From JAWKIW01 sp046331175 (GTDB taxonomy: Bacteria > Actinomycetota > Acidimicrobiia > Acidimicrobiales > Acidimicrobilacustridaceae): DNA of 64,000 nucleotides. The stretch covers positions 1-64,000 of the forward strand of contig JAXLRI010000003.1 of assembly GCA_046331175.1 (NCBI GenBank), read 5' to 3'. The notes below the pieces were generated by a model that ran no database searches, was not told the DNA's origin, and worked only from the letters and a program-made list of their open reading frames with translations. Of the stretch, positions 50,560 to 59,854 are shown piece after piece (position 1 is the first letter of the stretch; each line of letters begins with the position of its first letter). The position numbers were made by a program, and so were the translations under genes.

Positions 50560-51477
50560 TCAGCGGCCCGGCGCTCGCCGCGGGCTGTTGCGGCTGGCGT
50601 CCGCGCCGGCCGCCGGTCCACGGCCCGCCACGTTCGGATCGGCGGACCGGAGGCGCTGCTCGTCGTCCCGGCGGGCGCGTGCCTCGTCGGCCTCGATGCG
50701 GCGGAGGTCGATCTCGCGCTCCTCGATCGTTCGGTCGGCGTCACGACGATCGACGGGGACGGGCTCGCCGGTCTCGAACCGAGCGCCGGCCCGGTCATCC
50801 CGGAGGCGGTCGGTGTCGGTGCCGGTGTCGACGACCTCGAGCGGCGCGTCGTGGGTGAGCAGGTCGCGCTCCTCGGCGGCGAGGTACTCGTCGGCCCGGG
50901 CGTGGTCGCGGGCGCCGACCACCCCGCCGAGGAAGCCGGCCACCAGCATGATGACGGCGGCGGCGATGCCGCTCACGATGGCGACGGTCGTGGCGTTGCT
51001 GTCGTGGAACCACTGCGGCACGGGCAGGTCGCGGAACGCGTCGTACTTGTCGCCGAGCCAGGCCCCGGCGCCCCCGAGCACGGCGGCCACGATGATGAAC
51101 CAGACCGCGGCGAGCACGCCGTTTCGGCCCCCGTCGTAGCGGCCGATCCGGCCGGCGACCCAGCCGCCCACGAGGAAGGCGGCGGCGAGGATGACGAAGC
51201 CGACGGCCAGGCCGCCGACGGACAGGGTGTCGGCGCCTCGCTCGACGTCCATCTGGTAGCCGACCGTCCCGATCGACCCGGCGACGGCGCCGAGCAGGAC
51301 GGTCACGCCCAGGGCGGCCAGCGCACCGGCGATGGAGGCACCCACGTCGATGCCGCCGAACCGCTGGCGCACGTCGACGACCTCGACGGCGTTGCCGTCG
51401 TCGTCGATGCGGATGTGGCGATCCGTGGGCCGGGCGCGCAGCACGCCCGCCCCATCCCGTGACGTCGTTCGAGCCAT
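50560..51477 (-). CDS. Four-TM membrane protein with long charged C-terminal tail
   Basis: 305 aa from ATG at 51477, preceded by GAGGAGGAGA. Four Gly/Ala-rich helices: VGASIAGALAALGVTVLLGAVAG, LAVGFVILAAAFLVGGWVAGRIG, GVLAAVWFIIVAAVLGGAGAWLG and TVAIVSGIAAAVIMLVAGFLGGVVGA. Residues ~200-305 are highly charged (Asp/Arg/Glu-rich), predicted cytoplasmic. The VGGWVAGRIGRYDGGRNGVLAA segment resembles small actinobacterial membrane proteins of unknown role. Divergent from the LuxR-type regulator. Confidence 0.75.
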   Translation of the reverse strand: MARTTSRDGAGVLRARPTDRHIRIDDDGNAVEVVDVRQRFGGIDVGASIAGALAALGVTVLLGAVAGSIGTVGYQMDVERGADTLSVGGLAVGFVILAAAFLVGGWVAGRIGRYDGGRNGVLAAVWFIIVAAVLGGAGAWLGDKYDAFRDLPVPQWFHDSNATTVAIVSGIAAAVIMLVAGFLGGVVGARDHARADEYLAAEERDLLTHDAPLEVVDTGTDTDRLRDDRAGARFETGEPVPVDRRDADRTIEEREIDLRRIEADEARARRDDEQRLRSADPNVAGRGPAAGADASRNSPRRAPGR

Positions 51478-51781
51478 GGTCTCCTCCTCGTTCGGGCCGC
51501 CGCCCGTTGCGTGGTCGCCCGAAGGGGCGGCTCGCGGCGCCCTGCGCACGTACCCCGCGGGGGTCCGGCGAGAACCGCCGGGAACCGCGTGCCCAGGAGG
51601 GCGACCGGGACGCGGGCGCCTCGGGCGGTCGCCGGCGGGTGGCCGCGGTACGTTGCCCAGGCGGCATCGACGGCCGAGCGCGACGGCTCCGACCGGGCGG
51701 ACGGCGGAGGCGTCCGCCGGCACGTTGGCCGGCCGGGAGCCCCTGCCGGCGGGGGTCGACGACGAGGGAGCGAACGGGCAC
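51478..51781. other. Divergent intergenic region, no gene
   Basis: 304 bp between the membrane protein gene and the LuxR gene. Very GC-rich; no palindrome or consensus promoter that I would defend. Confidence 0.35.
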
Positions 51782-54427
51782 ATGCGGGGAACACCGTGGC
51801 CACTGGTGGGCCGCGAGACCGAGCTGGAGCGGCTGGCGAGCGCCCTCGAGGGCGGCGGTGCCGTGGTCGTCGGGCCGGCCGGGGTGGGCAAGAGCCGGCT
51901 GGTGGCCGAGGCCGCCGCCCACGCCACCGGCGGCGCGCCGGCGCGGATCGCCGGTCGGGTGTCGGCGCGAGAAGTCCCGCTGTCGCCGTTCGCCCCGGTG
52001 CTGCCCCGGGCCACCGGGGTGCTCGCACCGGTCGACGCGCCGGCGACCATCGCCGATGCGCTGCGCGAACGGTGGGCCGGTCCCGGTCGGCCGGTGCTCG
52101 TGGTGGACGATGCGCAGTGGCTCGACCCCGTGTCGGTGACCGTGGTCCACCAGCTGGCCGCCGACCACGAGGTCCGCCTGCTGCTCACCGTCCGGCAGGG
52201 CGAGCCGCTGGCGCCCGAGATCGTGTCGCTGCACGCCGAGGACCTCCTCGCCCGCGTGGAGCTCGCCGGCCTCGACGACGAGGCCCTCCGACGGCTCGTG
52301 CTGACCGTGCTGGACGGGAACGTGGAGGAGGCCACGACGGCAGACCTGGTGCGGGTCTGCCAGGGCAACGTCTTGTACTTGCGCGAGCTGGTGCTCGGTT
52401 CGATCGAGGCCGGTCTCCTCGTGTCCGACCACGACGTCTGGCGGTTCACCGGTTCGCTCGAGGCGACGCCCCGGCTGATCGAGATCGTCGACGCCCGCCT
52501 CGCCGGCCTCGACGGCACGGCGCGCGATGCCCTCGAGGTGGTGGCCGTGGCGGGCACCGTCGACCTCGACGTGCTGGTCCGCCTCGCGGACGCCGCGGTG
52601 GTGGAGGCGCTCGAGCGCGCCGGGCTCCTCGTCGTGGTCGAGGTCGGTCGGGTGGCCGAGGTCGAGGTCGGCCACCCGTTGCACGCCGAGGCCCTCCGCG
52701 CCCAGATCCCGGTCCTCGGCCGCCAGCGCATCGCCCGCAGCCTGGCGCAGGCCACCGACGGCGACGACTGGGGGTCTCTGCGCCCCGATCAGCGCATGCA
52801 GCGGGCCCTGTGGCACCTCGATGGCGGGATGGCCATCGACGGTACCCGCCTGTCGGAGGCCGCCTCGGAGGCGGTCGACGCCGGGGACCAGGTGCTCGCC
52901 GCCCGGTTCGCCACCGCCGCCTTCGACGCCGACGGCGCCACCGAGGCCGCCATCGTGGCCTCGTGGTGCCTCGCCGAGCTCGGGCGGCGCGACGAGGCCG
53001 AGCGCCTGCTCGAGGCCGCCCGCGCCGCCGACCGCCCGCCTCGCGACCAGGCCGCCCTCACCCTGCGCCTGGCCGAGGACCGCTACTGGGGGCGCGCCGA
53101 CGCGGCCGGCGCGGCCGCCGTGATCGACGACCTGCTCGCCGGTCCCCTCGGGTCGAACCCCATGGTCATCGACCTCGTCGGCGCCCACCGGCCGATGTTC
53201 GCCATCCTGAGTGGCCGCATCTACGAGGGCTGCGACGCGGTGGCCCCCTACCTCGACGCGCCGGATCCCCTGGTGGCGATGCTGGCCGAGGTCCCCGGCA
53301 ACATCGGTGCCGCGCTGACCGGTCGCTGCCAGGAGGCCGCCCAGCGGGCCGGGGCCGCCCTCGAGCGGGCCATGGCCGGGACCTTCCCGTACCTGGTGAA
53401 CCCGGCCCCCCACGTGGTGGCGCTGGGCTGGTCGATGCTGCACGACGGCGACCTGCCCGGCGCGCACGCCATCGCCGAGCTGGTGTACGCAGAAGCCGCC
53501 CGGCGACCGGGGTGCACCGACCGCGGGTGGGCGGCGTCGGTGCGGGGCATCGTCCAGCTCGAGGGCGGTCGAGTGGTCGACGCGGCCCACAGCTTCGTCG
53601 AGGCCGAGGCCATGTGGCGCCGGGCCGGGGTCGGTGCCTTCGCCCGGGTGGCGGTCGGCCTCCGGCTGCTGGCGCTGGCCCAGACGGGGACGGTGCCGAC
53701 CGACCCGACGCCGGCGCCCGAGCGCGGAGGCCGAGCCGTCGGGCCGGCGCTCGACGAGGCGCCGCGCACCATGCAGTTCATGGAGGTCTACGTGGCCCGC
53801 GGTCGGGCCTGGACCGACGTCGTCGCCGGTCGTCGGGCGCAGGCCGTCGCCGCCCTCGACGCCGCCGTCGACCTCGGGGTGCAGCAGGGGACGCGGGTGC
53901 TCGCCGCCGGGGCCGCCCACGACCTGGCCCGGCTGGGGCGCGCCGACCTCGCGGTGGCCGCCTTCGACCGCCTCGGCCCGTTCCCGTCCGCCGGCATGGC
54001 TCGGCGCTACATCGCCCACGCGAGGGCCCTGGCCGACGAGGACCTCGACGCGCTGGCCGCCGCCGCCGACGACTTCGCCTCCATCGGCGCCGACCTGCAC
54101 GCCGCCGAGGCGGCCACCCAGGGCGTGCGCTGGGCCAGGCGTCGGGGGCGCACCCGCGACGCCGAGCGCTTGGGCGCGCAGGCCGCGGCGTGCCTCGCCC
54201 CGCTCGGCGATGTCCGCACCCCGATGCTCGAGGGGGCCCGCCGATCGGGTCCGCTGTCGCGTCGCGAGGCAGAGGTCGCCCGCCTGGTCGCCGGTGGTCG
54301 GACGAACCGCGAGGTCGCCGAGGCCCTCGTGATCTCCGAGCGCACCGTGGAGAACCACCTCTACCGGGTCTTCATCAAGCTGGGCGTGTCGTCGCGCGAC
54401 GAGCTCGCCGGCGTGCTGCCGGACTGA
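51782..54427 (+). CDS. LuxR-family regulator with N-terminal AAA/NTPase domain
   Basis: 881 aa from ATG at 51782. Residues 1-160: WPLVGRETELERLASALEGGGAVVVGPAGVGKSRLVAEAAAH (Walker A) and RPVLVVDDAQWLDPVSVTVVHQ (Walker B). A long helical, TPR-like middle follows. The C-terminus has the LuxR HTH LSRREAEVARLVAGGRTNREVAEALVISERTVENHLYRVFIKLGVSSRDEL. This is the LAL/MalT-like architecture; ATP and an inducer on the repeats normally control DNA binding. It likely regulates its own locus; targets unknown. Confidence 0.9.
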   Translation: MRGTPWPLVGRETELERLASALEGGGAVVVGPAGVGKSRLVAEAAAHATGGAPARIAGRVSAREVPLSPFAPVLPRATGVLAPVDAPATIADALRERWAGPGRPVLVVDDAQWLDPVSVTVVHQLAADHEVRLLLTVRQGEPLAPEIVSLHAEDLLARVELAGLDDEALRRLVLTVLDGNVEEATTADLVRVCQGNVLYLRELVLGSIEAGLLVSDHDVWRFTGSLEATPRLIEIVDARLAGLDGTARDALEVVAVAGTVDLDVLVRLADAAVVEALERAGLLVVVEVGRVAEVEVGHPLHAEALRAQIPVLGRQRIARSLAQATDGDDWGSLRPDQRMQRALWHLDGGMAIDGTRLSEAASEAVDAGDQVLAARFATAAFDADGATEAAIVASWCLAELGRRDEAERLLEAARAADRPPRDQAALTLRLAEDRYWGRADAAGAAAVIDDLLAGPLGSNPMVIDLVGAHRPMFAILSGRIYEGCDAVAPYLDAPDPLVAMLAEVPGNIGAALTGRCQEAAQRAGAALERAMAGTFPYLVNPAPHVVALGWSMLHDGDLPGAHAIAELVYAEAARRPGCTDRGWAASVRGIVQLEGGRVVDAAHSFVEAEAMWRRAGVGAFARVAVGLRLLALAQTGTVPTDPTPAPERGGRAVGPALDEAPRTMQFMEVYVARGRAWTDVVAGRRAQAVAALDAAVDLGVQQGTRVLAAGAAHDLARLGRADLAVAAFDRLGPFPSAGMARRYIAHARALADEDLDALAAAADDFASIGADLHAAEAATQGVRWARRRGRTRDAERLGAQAAACLAPLGDVRTPMLEGARRSGPLSRREAEVARLVAGGRTNREVAEALVISERTVENHLYRVFIKLGVSSRDELAGVLPD

Positions 54428-54434
54428 CGGTCGC

Positions 54435-54452
54435 GGCGGCGCTCAGGCCGCC
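54435..54452. terminator. GC hairpin between convergent genes
   Basis: GGCGGC (54435-54440) and GCCGCC (54447-54452) with a 6-nt loop, 8 bp after the LuxR stop. No T-tract; possible bidirectional terminator. Confidence 0.35.
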
Positions 54453-54462
54453 ACCGCGATGC

Positions 54463-54744
54463 TCAGGCGCTCGACGATGGGTCGGCTGGAGGACGAGCGG
54501 GAGGTGTCGCCGGCGGAGGGGGTTCGTCGTCGTCGGCGGTGGGGAAGAGGTCGCGCAGCGTCGGGCGACGAGGGCGCTCGCCGGTGCCCGGGGCCGTCGC
54601 CGCTCGCCGCGCCGCCGTGTCGTCGCTGCCGGTGGGGTGGTCGGTGCCATCGCCATCGGCCGGGGCCGGGTCGTCCCGGTCGCTTCGCACGTCGCGACCG
54701 GCCCGGGGCTCGGGTGGTGGTGGTCCGAGGGGGTGGGTGGCCAT
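54463..54744 (-). CDS. Short low-complexity hypothetical protein
   Basis: 93 aa from ATG at 54744 (a longer start at 54792 exists). Hydrophilic, Asp/Pro/Arg-rich (HPLGPPPPEPRAGRDVRSDRDDPAP...RRPTLRDLFPTADDDEPPPPATPPARPP). The PTLRDLFPTADDD stretch looks like a short linear motif. Probably disordered; it could be a chance ORF in GC-rich DNA. Confidence 0.35.
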   Translation of the reverse strand: MATHPLGPPPPEPRAGRDVRSDRDDPAPADGDGTDHPTGSDDTAARRAATAPGTGERPRRPTLRDLFPTADDDEPPPPATPPARPPADPSSSA

Positions 54745-54864
54745 CGCCCCAGCCGACCACGTCGTGCCCCGCGCGTCATGAGTGGCGGCCACTCAACGGG
54801 GGAGACGGGGATTGAGTACCGGGCACTCTAGGAACGCGGCTCGGCCCGGTGGTGCAGTGCGGCC

Positions 54865-55464
54865 ATGAACCGCACCACCTTCCGCACCCGGTCCACCTAT
54901 GGCATCGCCCTGGCCCTCGCCCTCGGAGCACCGGTGGCGGCCTGCTCGAGCACGACCTCGTCATCGACCGCGGCGTCGACCTCGGCGCCGTCCACCAGCG
55001 CCGCCTCGTCGTCGACGACGGCCGGCGGGTCGTCGTCGGCCGGATCGACGGGCGCAACCACCGGCCGGAGCAGCTCGAGCGCGGCCCCGGTCGGCTGCGA
55101 CGCCATCGCGGCGGAGGTCCCGGCGGTCTACGCGACGCCGGTCGAGAAGACCGAGGACGTCGCCGGCGTGTGCACGCTCACCCTGGCCTTCGGCGATCGG
55201 GTCGAGGCGCTCTGGAACCGCAACGCCGCCAACGACGCCTCCTTCGCCACGGTGGCGACCGGCCAGTCCCCGGTCGCGGTGCCCGGGGCGGCGAAGGCCG
55301 TCGGCGGCTACGACGCGCAGGGGGCGCGCGTGACGGTGTTGGTCGACGGCAAGGGCACCTGGCAGCTGTCGCTCACCCCGGAGTTCACGGCCTCGCGCGC
55401 CGCCGACCAGGCCGACGTCGACAAGCTGGCGGCGCTGGCCGCAGCCATCGTCGCCCGGGGCTGA
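54865..55464 (+). CDS. Putative lipoprotein
   Basis: 199 aa. Lipoprotein signal with lipobox (GIALALALGAPVAACSS), then ~45 residues of Ser/Thr/Gly linker, then a folded domain of ~115 residues with two cysteines (GCDAIAAEVPAVYATPVEKTEDVAGVCTLTLAFGDRVEALWNRNAANDASF...). No family recognised. Anchored to the outer face of the membrane. Confidence 0.72.
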   Translation: MNRTTFRTRSTYGIALALALGAPVAACSSTTSSSTAASTSAPSTSAASSSTTAGGSSSAGSTGATTGRSSSSAAPVGCDAIAAEVPAVYATPVEKTEDVAGVCTLTLAFGDRVEALWNRNAANDASFATVATGQSPVAVPGAAKAVGGYDAQGARVTVLVDGKGTWQLSLTPEFTASRAADQADVDKLAALAAAIVARG

Positions 55465-55521
55465 GGTCAACCCGGTCGTCGGCGAGAGGCTGGACCGGGT
55501 GGTGTGGGGTAGGTGGGTCCC

Positions 55522-56487
55522 ATGGACGCCATCACGCTGTTGAGAGATGACCACAAGACCGTCGAGAAGCTGTTCCGCCGCTTCGAGGGGGCGGGACCGA
55601 ACGCCCACGTCGAGCGGCGCGACCTCATGGACCGCATCGTCGAGGAGCTGTCGCGCCACGCCGCCATCGAGGAGCAGATCTTCTACCCGGCGACGCGGGC
55701 CACGGTGCCCGACGTCGAGGACCAGGCCCTCGAGAGCATCGAGGAGCACAACGTGGTGAAGGTGCTGCTGGCCGAGCTGCGCGGCATGGACCCCGAGCAG
55801 GAGCGGTTCGTCCCCAAGGCGACCGTGCTGATCGAGCTGGTCCGCCACCACGTGGAGGAGGAGGAGCAGGACTACTTCCCCGCGGTGCGCGAGGAGCTGG
55901 GCACCACGTCCCTGCGCGACCTCGGTTCGGCGATGGAGGAGCTCAAGGCCAACGCTCCCACCCGGCCGCACCCCGAGCTGCCCGACTCCCCTCCGGGCAA
56001 CGCCCTCCTCGCTCCGGCGGCCGCGGTCGTCGACCGCGTCTCCGACCTGCTGAGCGGCAGCGCCCAGGGCGCCTTCGCCGGCCTCGAGGACCTCATCGCC
56101 CAGATCCGGGACGAGGCCCGCCCGTCAGCGCGGCCAACGGGGTCGAGCACCGCCAAGCGCCAGGCCCGTCGAGTCCGCTCGCGGGTGGACGACGTCGGGA
56201 CCAAGGCCGTGCGCTCGGCCAGCAAGGCCGGACGCACGGAGAAGAAGGCGTCCCGGTCGGCGGCCGGCAAGGCCTCCCGTTCGGGGGCCGGCAAGGCCTC
56301 CCGCTCGGCCGGGGCCGCGGCCAAGAAGGCGTCGAAGTCCGGTGCCAGCGTGGCCAAGGGCAACGGCCGGGCGTCGAAGACCGCCAAGGCGGGCAAGCGG
56401 ACGGCGAAGAAGGCGTCCCGCTCGGCGGGGTCGGCCTCCAAGACCTCGAAGCGCACGACCAAGAAGGCCGCCCGCTCGGCGGCCTAG
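55522..56487 (+). CDS. Hemerythrin-domain protein with histone-H1-like basic tail
   Basis: 321 aa from ATG at 55522 (GTG 55513 less likely). Residues 1-145 are an HHE hemerythrin bundle: LLRDDHKTVEKLFRRFE (His), ELSRHAAIEEQIFYPA (H-x3-E), IEEHNVVKVLLAELR (His) and ELVRHHVEEEEQDYFPAVRE. These residues bind a non-heme diiron site for O2, NO or redox sensing. Residues ~215-321 are Lys/Ala/Ser-rich with repeated KKASRSA, GKASRSG and AKKASKS units, like eukaryotic H1 or mycobacterial HU tails, likely nucleic-acid binding. Confidence 0.88.
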   Translation: MDAITLLRDDHKTVEKLFRRFEGAGPNAHVERRDLMDRIVEELSRHAAIEEQIFYPATRATVPDVEDQALESIEEHNVVKVLLAELRGMDPEQERFVPKATVLIELVRHHVEEEEQDYFPAVREELGTTSLRDLGSAMEELKANAPTRPHPELPDSPPGNALLAPAAAVVDRVSDLLSGSAQGAFAGLEDLIAQIRDEARPSARPTGSSTAKRQARRVRSRVDDVGTKAVRSASKAGRTEKKASRSAAGKASRSGAGKASRSAGAAAKKASKSGASVAKGNGRASKTAKAGKRTAKKASRSAGSASKTSKRTTKKAARSAA

Positions 56488-57026
56488 CGACCGTGCGCCC
56501 GACGGGCTCCTGGCCGATCGGCCCGAGCAGGGCCGCGCTGGTCGGCGGGAGCCCGTTGCCGGCGCTCGCCGCGCCGGTCGCGATCGAGGATCACCGCGCG
56601 GAGGCGGTCGAGCAGCGCGGCGGCCTCGTCGCGGGCCATCCGCTCGACGCCCAGCCGTGACGCGACCGCCCCCAGCGGCCCGAACGGCAGGCGGTAGTCG
56701 ATCCGCAGCGTGAGGCGGGTGCGCTGGTCCCCGAGGTCTTCGACCTGCTCGGTCAGCTCGACGGTGACCCCCGGCGCCGGGCGCCCGGTGATGGTGAGGT
56801 GGTCGGCCGGCTCGATCTCGGTGACGGTCCAGGTCGTGTGGACCTGACGGCCCGCGGCGCGCACGGTCTGCTCGAAGGTCTCGCCCGGCGCGGTGAGCCG
56901 GTCCGGAGCTCCGGTCACGGCGGTCGTGCTCTGCGACAGCTCGGGCAGCAGGCGGACGTCGGTCCACACGTCCCAGACCACGTCCACCGGACGCTCGACG
57001 ATCACGGACCGCTCGATGGTTCCCAT
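56484..57026 (-). CDS. SRPBCC-fold (polyketide cyclase/START-like) protein
   Basis: 180 aa from ATG at 57026. Begins GTIERSVIVERPVDVVWDVWTDVRLLPELSQSTTAVTGAP, with later RVTLRIDY-type strands (RTRLTLRIDYRLPFGPLGAVAS) and the C-terminal helix ARDEAAALLDRLRAVI, the Bet-v1-like lipid-binding fold. Ends in a basic tail. Its 3' end overlaps that of the hemerythrin gene by 4 bp (convergent). Confidence 0.82.
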   Translation of the reverse strand: MGTIERSVIVERPVDVVWDVWTDVRLLPELSQSTTAVTGAPDRLTAPGETFEQTVRAAGRQVHTTWTVTEIEPADHLTITGRPAPGVTVELTEQVEDLGDQRTRLTLRIDYRLPFGPLGAVASRLGVERMARDEAAALLDRLRAVILDRDRRGERRQRAPADQRGPARADRPGARRAHGR

Positions 57027-57196
57027 GGTCAGCACCTCCTCGTCCGTCCCTACCCGCACGCCGGCTGCGCCGAGCCCGGCCGAGCGACGGTGAGCGGAGA
57101 GCGGTTGGTCTCCCCGCTGATCGGATCGGGCAGGACGGACGTGTGAACCGACGTCACCCACACGGCGAAGCCAGCGGTCGATCCAAGGGGGCCGCC

Positions 57197-57655
57197 ATGA
57201 CCATCGTCGACATCGCCGCCGATCGACAGACGGTGTTCGACTTCCTCACCGAGCCACGCACCTACCCCGACTGGCTGGTGGGAGCGCAGGACATGCGGGC
57301 GGTGGAGTCCGCGTGGCCGTCGCCCGGGGCCCGGTTCCACCACCGGGTCGGCGTCGGGCCCTTCCACATCGACGACTCGACGACGGTCCTGGCGGTGGAC
57401 CCGCCGGACTCGCTCGTCCTTCGGGCGTCGATCGGACCGCTCGGCACGGCGCTGGTGTCGTTCCGCCTCGAGGGCGATGGCGTCACCCGGCTGACGATGG
57501 ACGAGCGCCCCGACTCGGGCCTGGTCCACCTCCTCGGCACGGCGGGGAGCCCGCTGCTGCGGGCCTCGATCTGGAGCCGCAACCGGGTGGCGCTCAACCA
57601 GCTGAAGGGGCTCATCGAGGCGCCGAAGCAGGGAGCACCCGCCGACGGCACCTGA
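57197..57655 (+). CDS. SRPBCC-fold protein
   Basis: 152 aa from ATG at 57197. VDIAADRQTVFDFLTEPRTYPDWLVGAQDMRAVESAWPSPGARFHHRVGVGPFHIDDSTTVLAVDPPDSLVLRASIGPLGTALVSFRLEGDGVTRLTMDE is a clear START/Bet-v1-like domain with a ligand cavity, as in MxaD/polyketide-cyclase-like proteins. Ligand unknown. Divergent from the other SRPBCC gene. Confidence 0.83.
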   Translation: MTIVDIAADRQTVFDFLTEPRTYPDWLVGAQDMRAVESAWPSPGARFHHRVGVGPFHIDDSTTVLAVDPPDSLVLRASIGPLGTALVSFRLEGDGVTRLTMDERPDSGLVHLLGTAGSPLLRASIWSRNRVALNQLKGLIEAPKQGAPADGT

Positions 57656-57697
57656 TCGCCCGATGGGGCGCCGTCGAGCCCCCGGGCCGCCGGGGGT

Positions 57698-59422
57698 TCA
57701 AGCGGCGCGGTCCTCGGTGGGCGCCTCGGGGGAGTGGGGGGTGCGCTGCGCGTGGAGGCGAGCGTGGTCGACCGCGGCGCGCAAGTCGGTGAACAGGTGC
57801 TGTTCGGTGGCGAGGTGGTCGAGCGCGCCCACGGCGCGCAGGACCCGCTCGTGCTCGGGTCGGGGGCCCTTCAACAGCACCGTGATGTGCCGTTGCTCGA
57901 GCTCGGCGACGATCTCGCCCAGGGCGTGGGCGCCCGTGGCGTCGAGCACCTGGAGGTCGGGGAGCCGCAGGATGACGACGCGGACGTCGGCGACGGCGGT
58001 GAGGTCGGTGAGGAAGCGCTGGGCCGCTCCGAAGAACAGGGCACCGTCGATGCGGTAGGCGACGATGTGCTCGCGGAGCAGATCGTGCTCTTCGGCGTCG
58101 TCGACCTCGAAGTCGACCGGCGTCTCGCTGACGGCGCTGGTCCGGGCCACGTTGCGGAGGGCGAGCACAGCGGCGACGGCGACGCCGATCTCCACGGCGA
58201 CGATCAGGTCGAAGGCGACGGTGGCCGCTGCGGTGAGGATCAGCACGAGGGCGTCGGAGCGGGTCGACCGCAGGACGGCGGCGACGTTGTGGCGCTCGAC
58301 CATGCGGACGGCGGTCACCATCAGCACGCCGGCCAGCGCCGCCAGCGGGATGCGGGCGACGAGCCCGGAACCGACCAGGACCACCACGACGAGGGTGACC
58401 GAGTGGGTGATGGCGGCGACCCGGGTGCGAGCGCCGGCGCGCACGTTGACGGCCGTGCGGGCGATGGCGCCGGTGGCGGGCATCCCCCCGAGCATCGGCG
58501 CGGCGATGTTGGCGATGCCCTGGCCGAACAGCTCGCGGTCGGGGTCGTGCCGGGACCCGTCGCTCATGCCGTCGGCGACCTTGGCCGACAGCAGGCTCTC
58601 GATGGCGGCCAGCGCCGCCACCGCGAACGCCGGCCCGAGGTAGGTGGACAGGTCGCCGACCGCGATCGACGGCAGGTGCAGGGTGGGCAGGGACGAGGGG
58701 AGGGCGCCGATGGTGGCGACGTCCCACCCGGTGGCGCCGGCGACGATCGTGGCGACGACGACGGCGAGCAGCGATGCCGGCAACGAGCGGTGGATGCGGG
58801 GGACCCCCACCATCACCGCCACGACGATCGCCACCAGCGCCAGCGCGTGGAGCGACCCGTGATCCACCGAGTCGGCGACCGCCTGGGCGGCGACGGCGGC
58901 GGTGTTGTCGCCGGCCGGCTTGGCGACGCCGAGTGCGGCCGGGATCTGCTGGAGGAAGATGATGAGCGCGATGCCGAGGGTGAAGCCTTCGATGACCGGC
59001 CACGGGATGTACGCGAGGACCCGACCGAGGCGGAACACCCCGGCGGCGACGACCAGCACGCCGGCGAGCACGCCGACGACGACCACGGCGTCGGCGCCGA
59101 ACCGGGCCACGAGCGGGACCAGAACCACGGTCATGGCTCCGGTCGGGCCCGAGACCTGGACGTTCGAGCCGCCGAGGACGCCGGCGACCAGACCGGCGAC
59201 GATGGCGGTGGTGAGGCCCGCCGCCGCGCCCAAGCCGGTGGTGATCCCGAACGCCAGGGCGAGCGGGAGGGCCACGACGCCGACGGTGAGCCCGGCGACC
59301 ACGTCGCCGCGCCAGGACCTGGACAGGCCGGCGTAGTCGCGGCGGCCGGGCAGCAGGGCCCGCACCGACGCCCATCCCGCCCGGCGTCGTGGCTCGGCCG
59401 GGGCGCGAGCGGTGCCGGTCAC
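57698..59422 (-). CDS. SulP/SLC26-family anion transporter with STAS domain
   Basis: 574 aa from GTG at 59422, overlapping the ArsR stop by 4 bp. The SulP membrane domain has 14 half-repeat helices: WRGDVVAGLTVGVVALPLALAFGITTGLGAAAGLTTAIVAGLVAGVLGGSNVQVSGPTGAMTVVLVPLV, where the GSNVQVSGPTGAMT motif lines the anion site. The C-terminal STAS domain is from ~445 (IDGALFFGAAQRFLTDLTAVADVRVVILRLPDLQVLDATGAHALGEIVAELEQRH). Transports sulfate, bicarbonate or similar anions. Co-transcribed with an ArsR-type repressor. Confidence 0.92.
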   Translation of the reverse strand: MTGTARAPAEPRRRAGWASVRALLPGRRDYAGLSRSWRGDVVAGLTVGVVALPLALAFGITTGLGAAAGLTTAIVAGLVAGVLGGSNVQVSGPTGAMTVVLVPLVARFGADAVVVVGVLAGVLVVAAGVFRLGRVLAYIPWPVIEGFTLGIALIIFLQQIPAALGVAKPAGDNTAAVAAQAVADSVDHGSLHALALVAIVVAVMVGVPRIHRSLPASLLAVVVATIVAGATGWDVATIGALPSSLPTLHLPSIAVGDLSTYLGPAFAVAALAAIESLLSAKVADGMSDGSRHDPDRELFGQGIANIAAPMLGGMPATGAIARTAVNVRAGARTRVAAITHSVTLVVVVLVGSGLVARIPLAALAGVLMVTAVRMVERHNVAAVLRSTRSDALVLILTAAATVAFDLIVAVEIGVAVAAVLALRNVARTSAVSETPVDFEVDDAEEHDLLREHIVAYRIDGALFFGAAQRFLTDLTAVADVRVVILRLPDLQVLDATGAHALGEIVAELEQRHITVLLKGPRPEHERVLRAVGALDHLATEQHLFTDLRAAVDHARLHAQRTPHSPEAPTEDRAA

Positions 59423-59823
59423 GTGGCGGCCAGCTCGGCGGTGAGGTCGTCCAACAGCTCGCGGGTGATGGTGAGCGAGCTCAACAGGAGCCGCTTGGCG
59501 ACGGCGAGCAGCTCGCCGACCAGCGGGTCGCGCAGCGCGTAGATCACGGCGCTGCCCTCCTTGCGGGTGGTGACCAGCCCGGCCCGGCGCAGCACACCGA
59601 GCTGCTGGGACAGGTGCGACGACTCGATCCCCACGAGCGGCTGCAGCTCGCTCACCGAGCGCTCGCCCTCGGTGAGCACCTCGAGGGCCCGGACCCGGGC
59701 CGGGTGGGCCAGCGCCTTGAACAGCTCGGCCTTGATCTCGCTGAGCGGTCGGTTGACGCCGTCGGTCGGGGGTGTGGATCGAGCGGGCATGGATCGGTCA
59801 CCGTTCGCAGCGGGCCGCGCCAC
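59419..59823 (-). CDS. ArsR-family (winged-helix) transcriptional regulator
   Basis: Up to 134 aa (ATG 59823; ATG 59790 would give 123). KAELFKALAHPARVRALEVLTEGERSVSELQPLVGIESSHLSQQLGVLRRAGLVTTRKEGSAVIYALRDP is a canonical ArsR HTH and wing. The CVC metal box of ArsR is absent (text reads ERSVSELQPL), so it senses something other than thiolate-bound metal. First gene of the ArsR-SulP operon, presumably its repressor. Confidence 0.88.
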   Translation of the reverse strand: MARPAANGDRSMPARSTPPTDGVNRPLSEIKAELFKALAHPARVRALEVLTEGERSVSELQPLVGIESSHLSQQLGVLRRAGLVTTRKEGSAVIYALRDPLVGELLAVAKRLLLSSLTITRELLDDLTAELAAT

Positions 59824-59854
59824 CTGGGCACAGCTGAGCAGTTGACAATATCGT

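Noticed and set aside
47019..50798. Very long minus-strand frames opposite the pentapeptide gene (over 1,200 codons)
   Set aside because: Antisense shadow of regular AAC-CTC-style repeats in GC-rich DNA; composition is Gly/Arg/Val monotony with no domain.
51332..51781. N-terminal extension of the LuxR regulator upstream of 51782
   Set aside because: The extension is low-complexity and overlaps the divergent membrane-protein gene; ATG 51782 directly precedes the NTPase domain.
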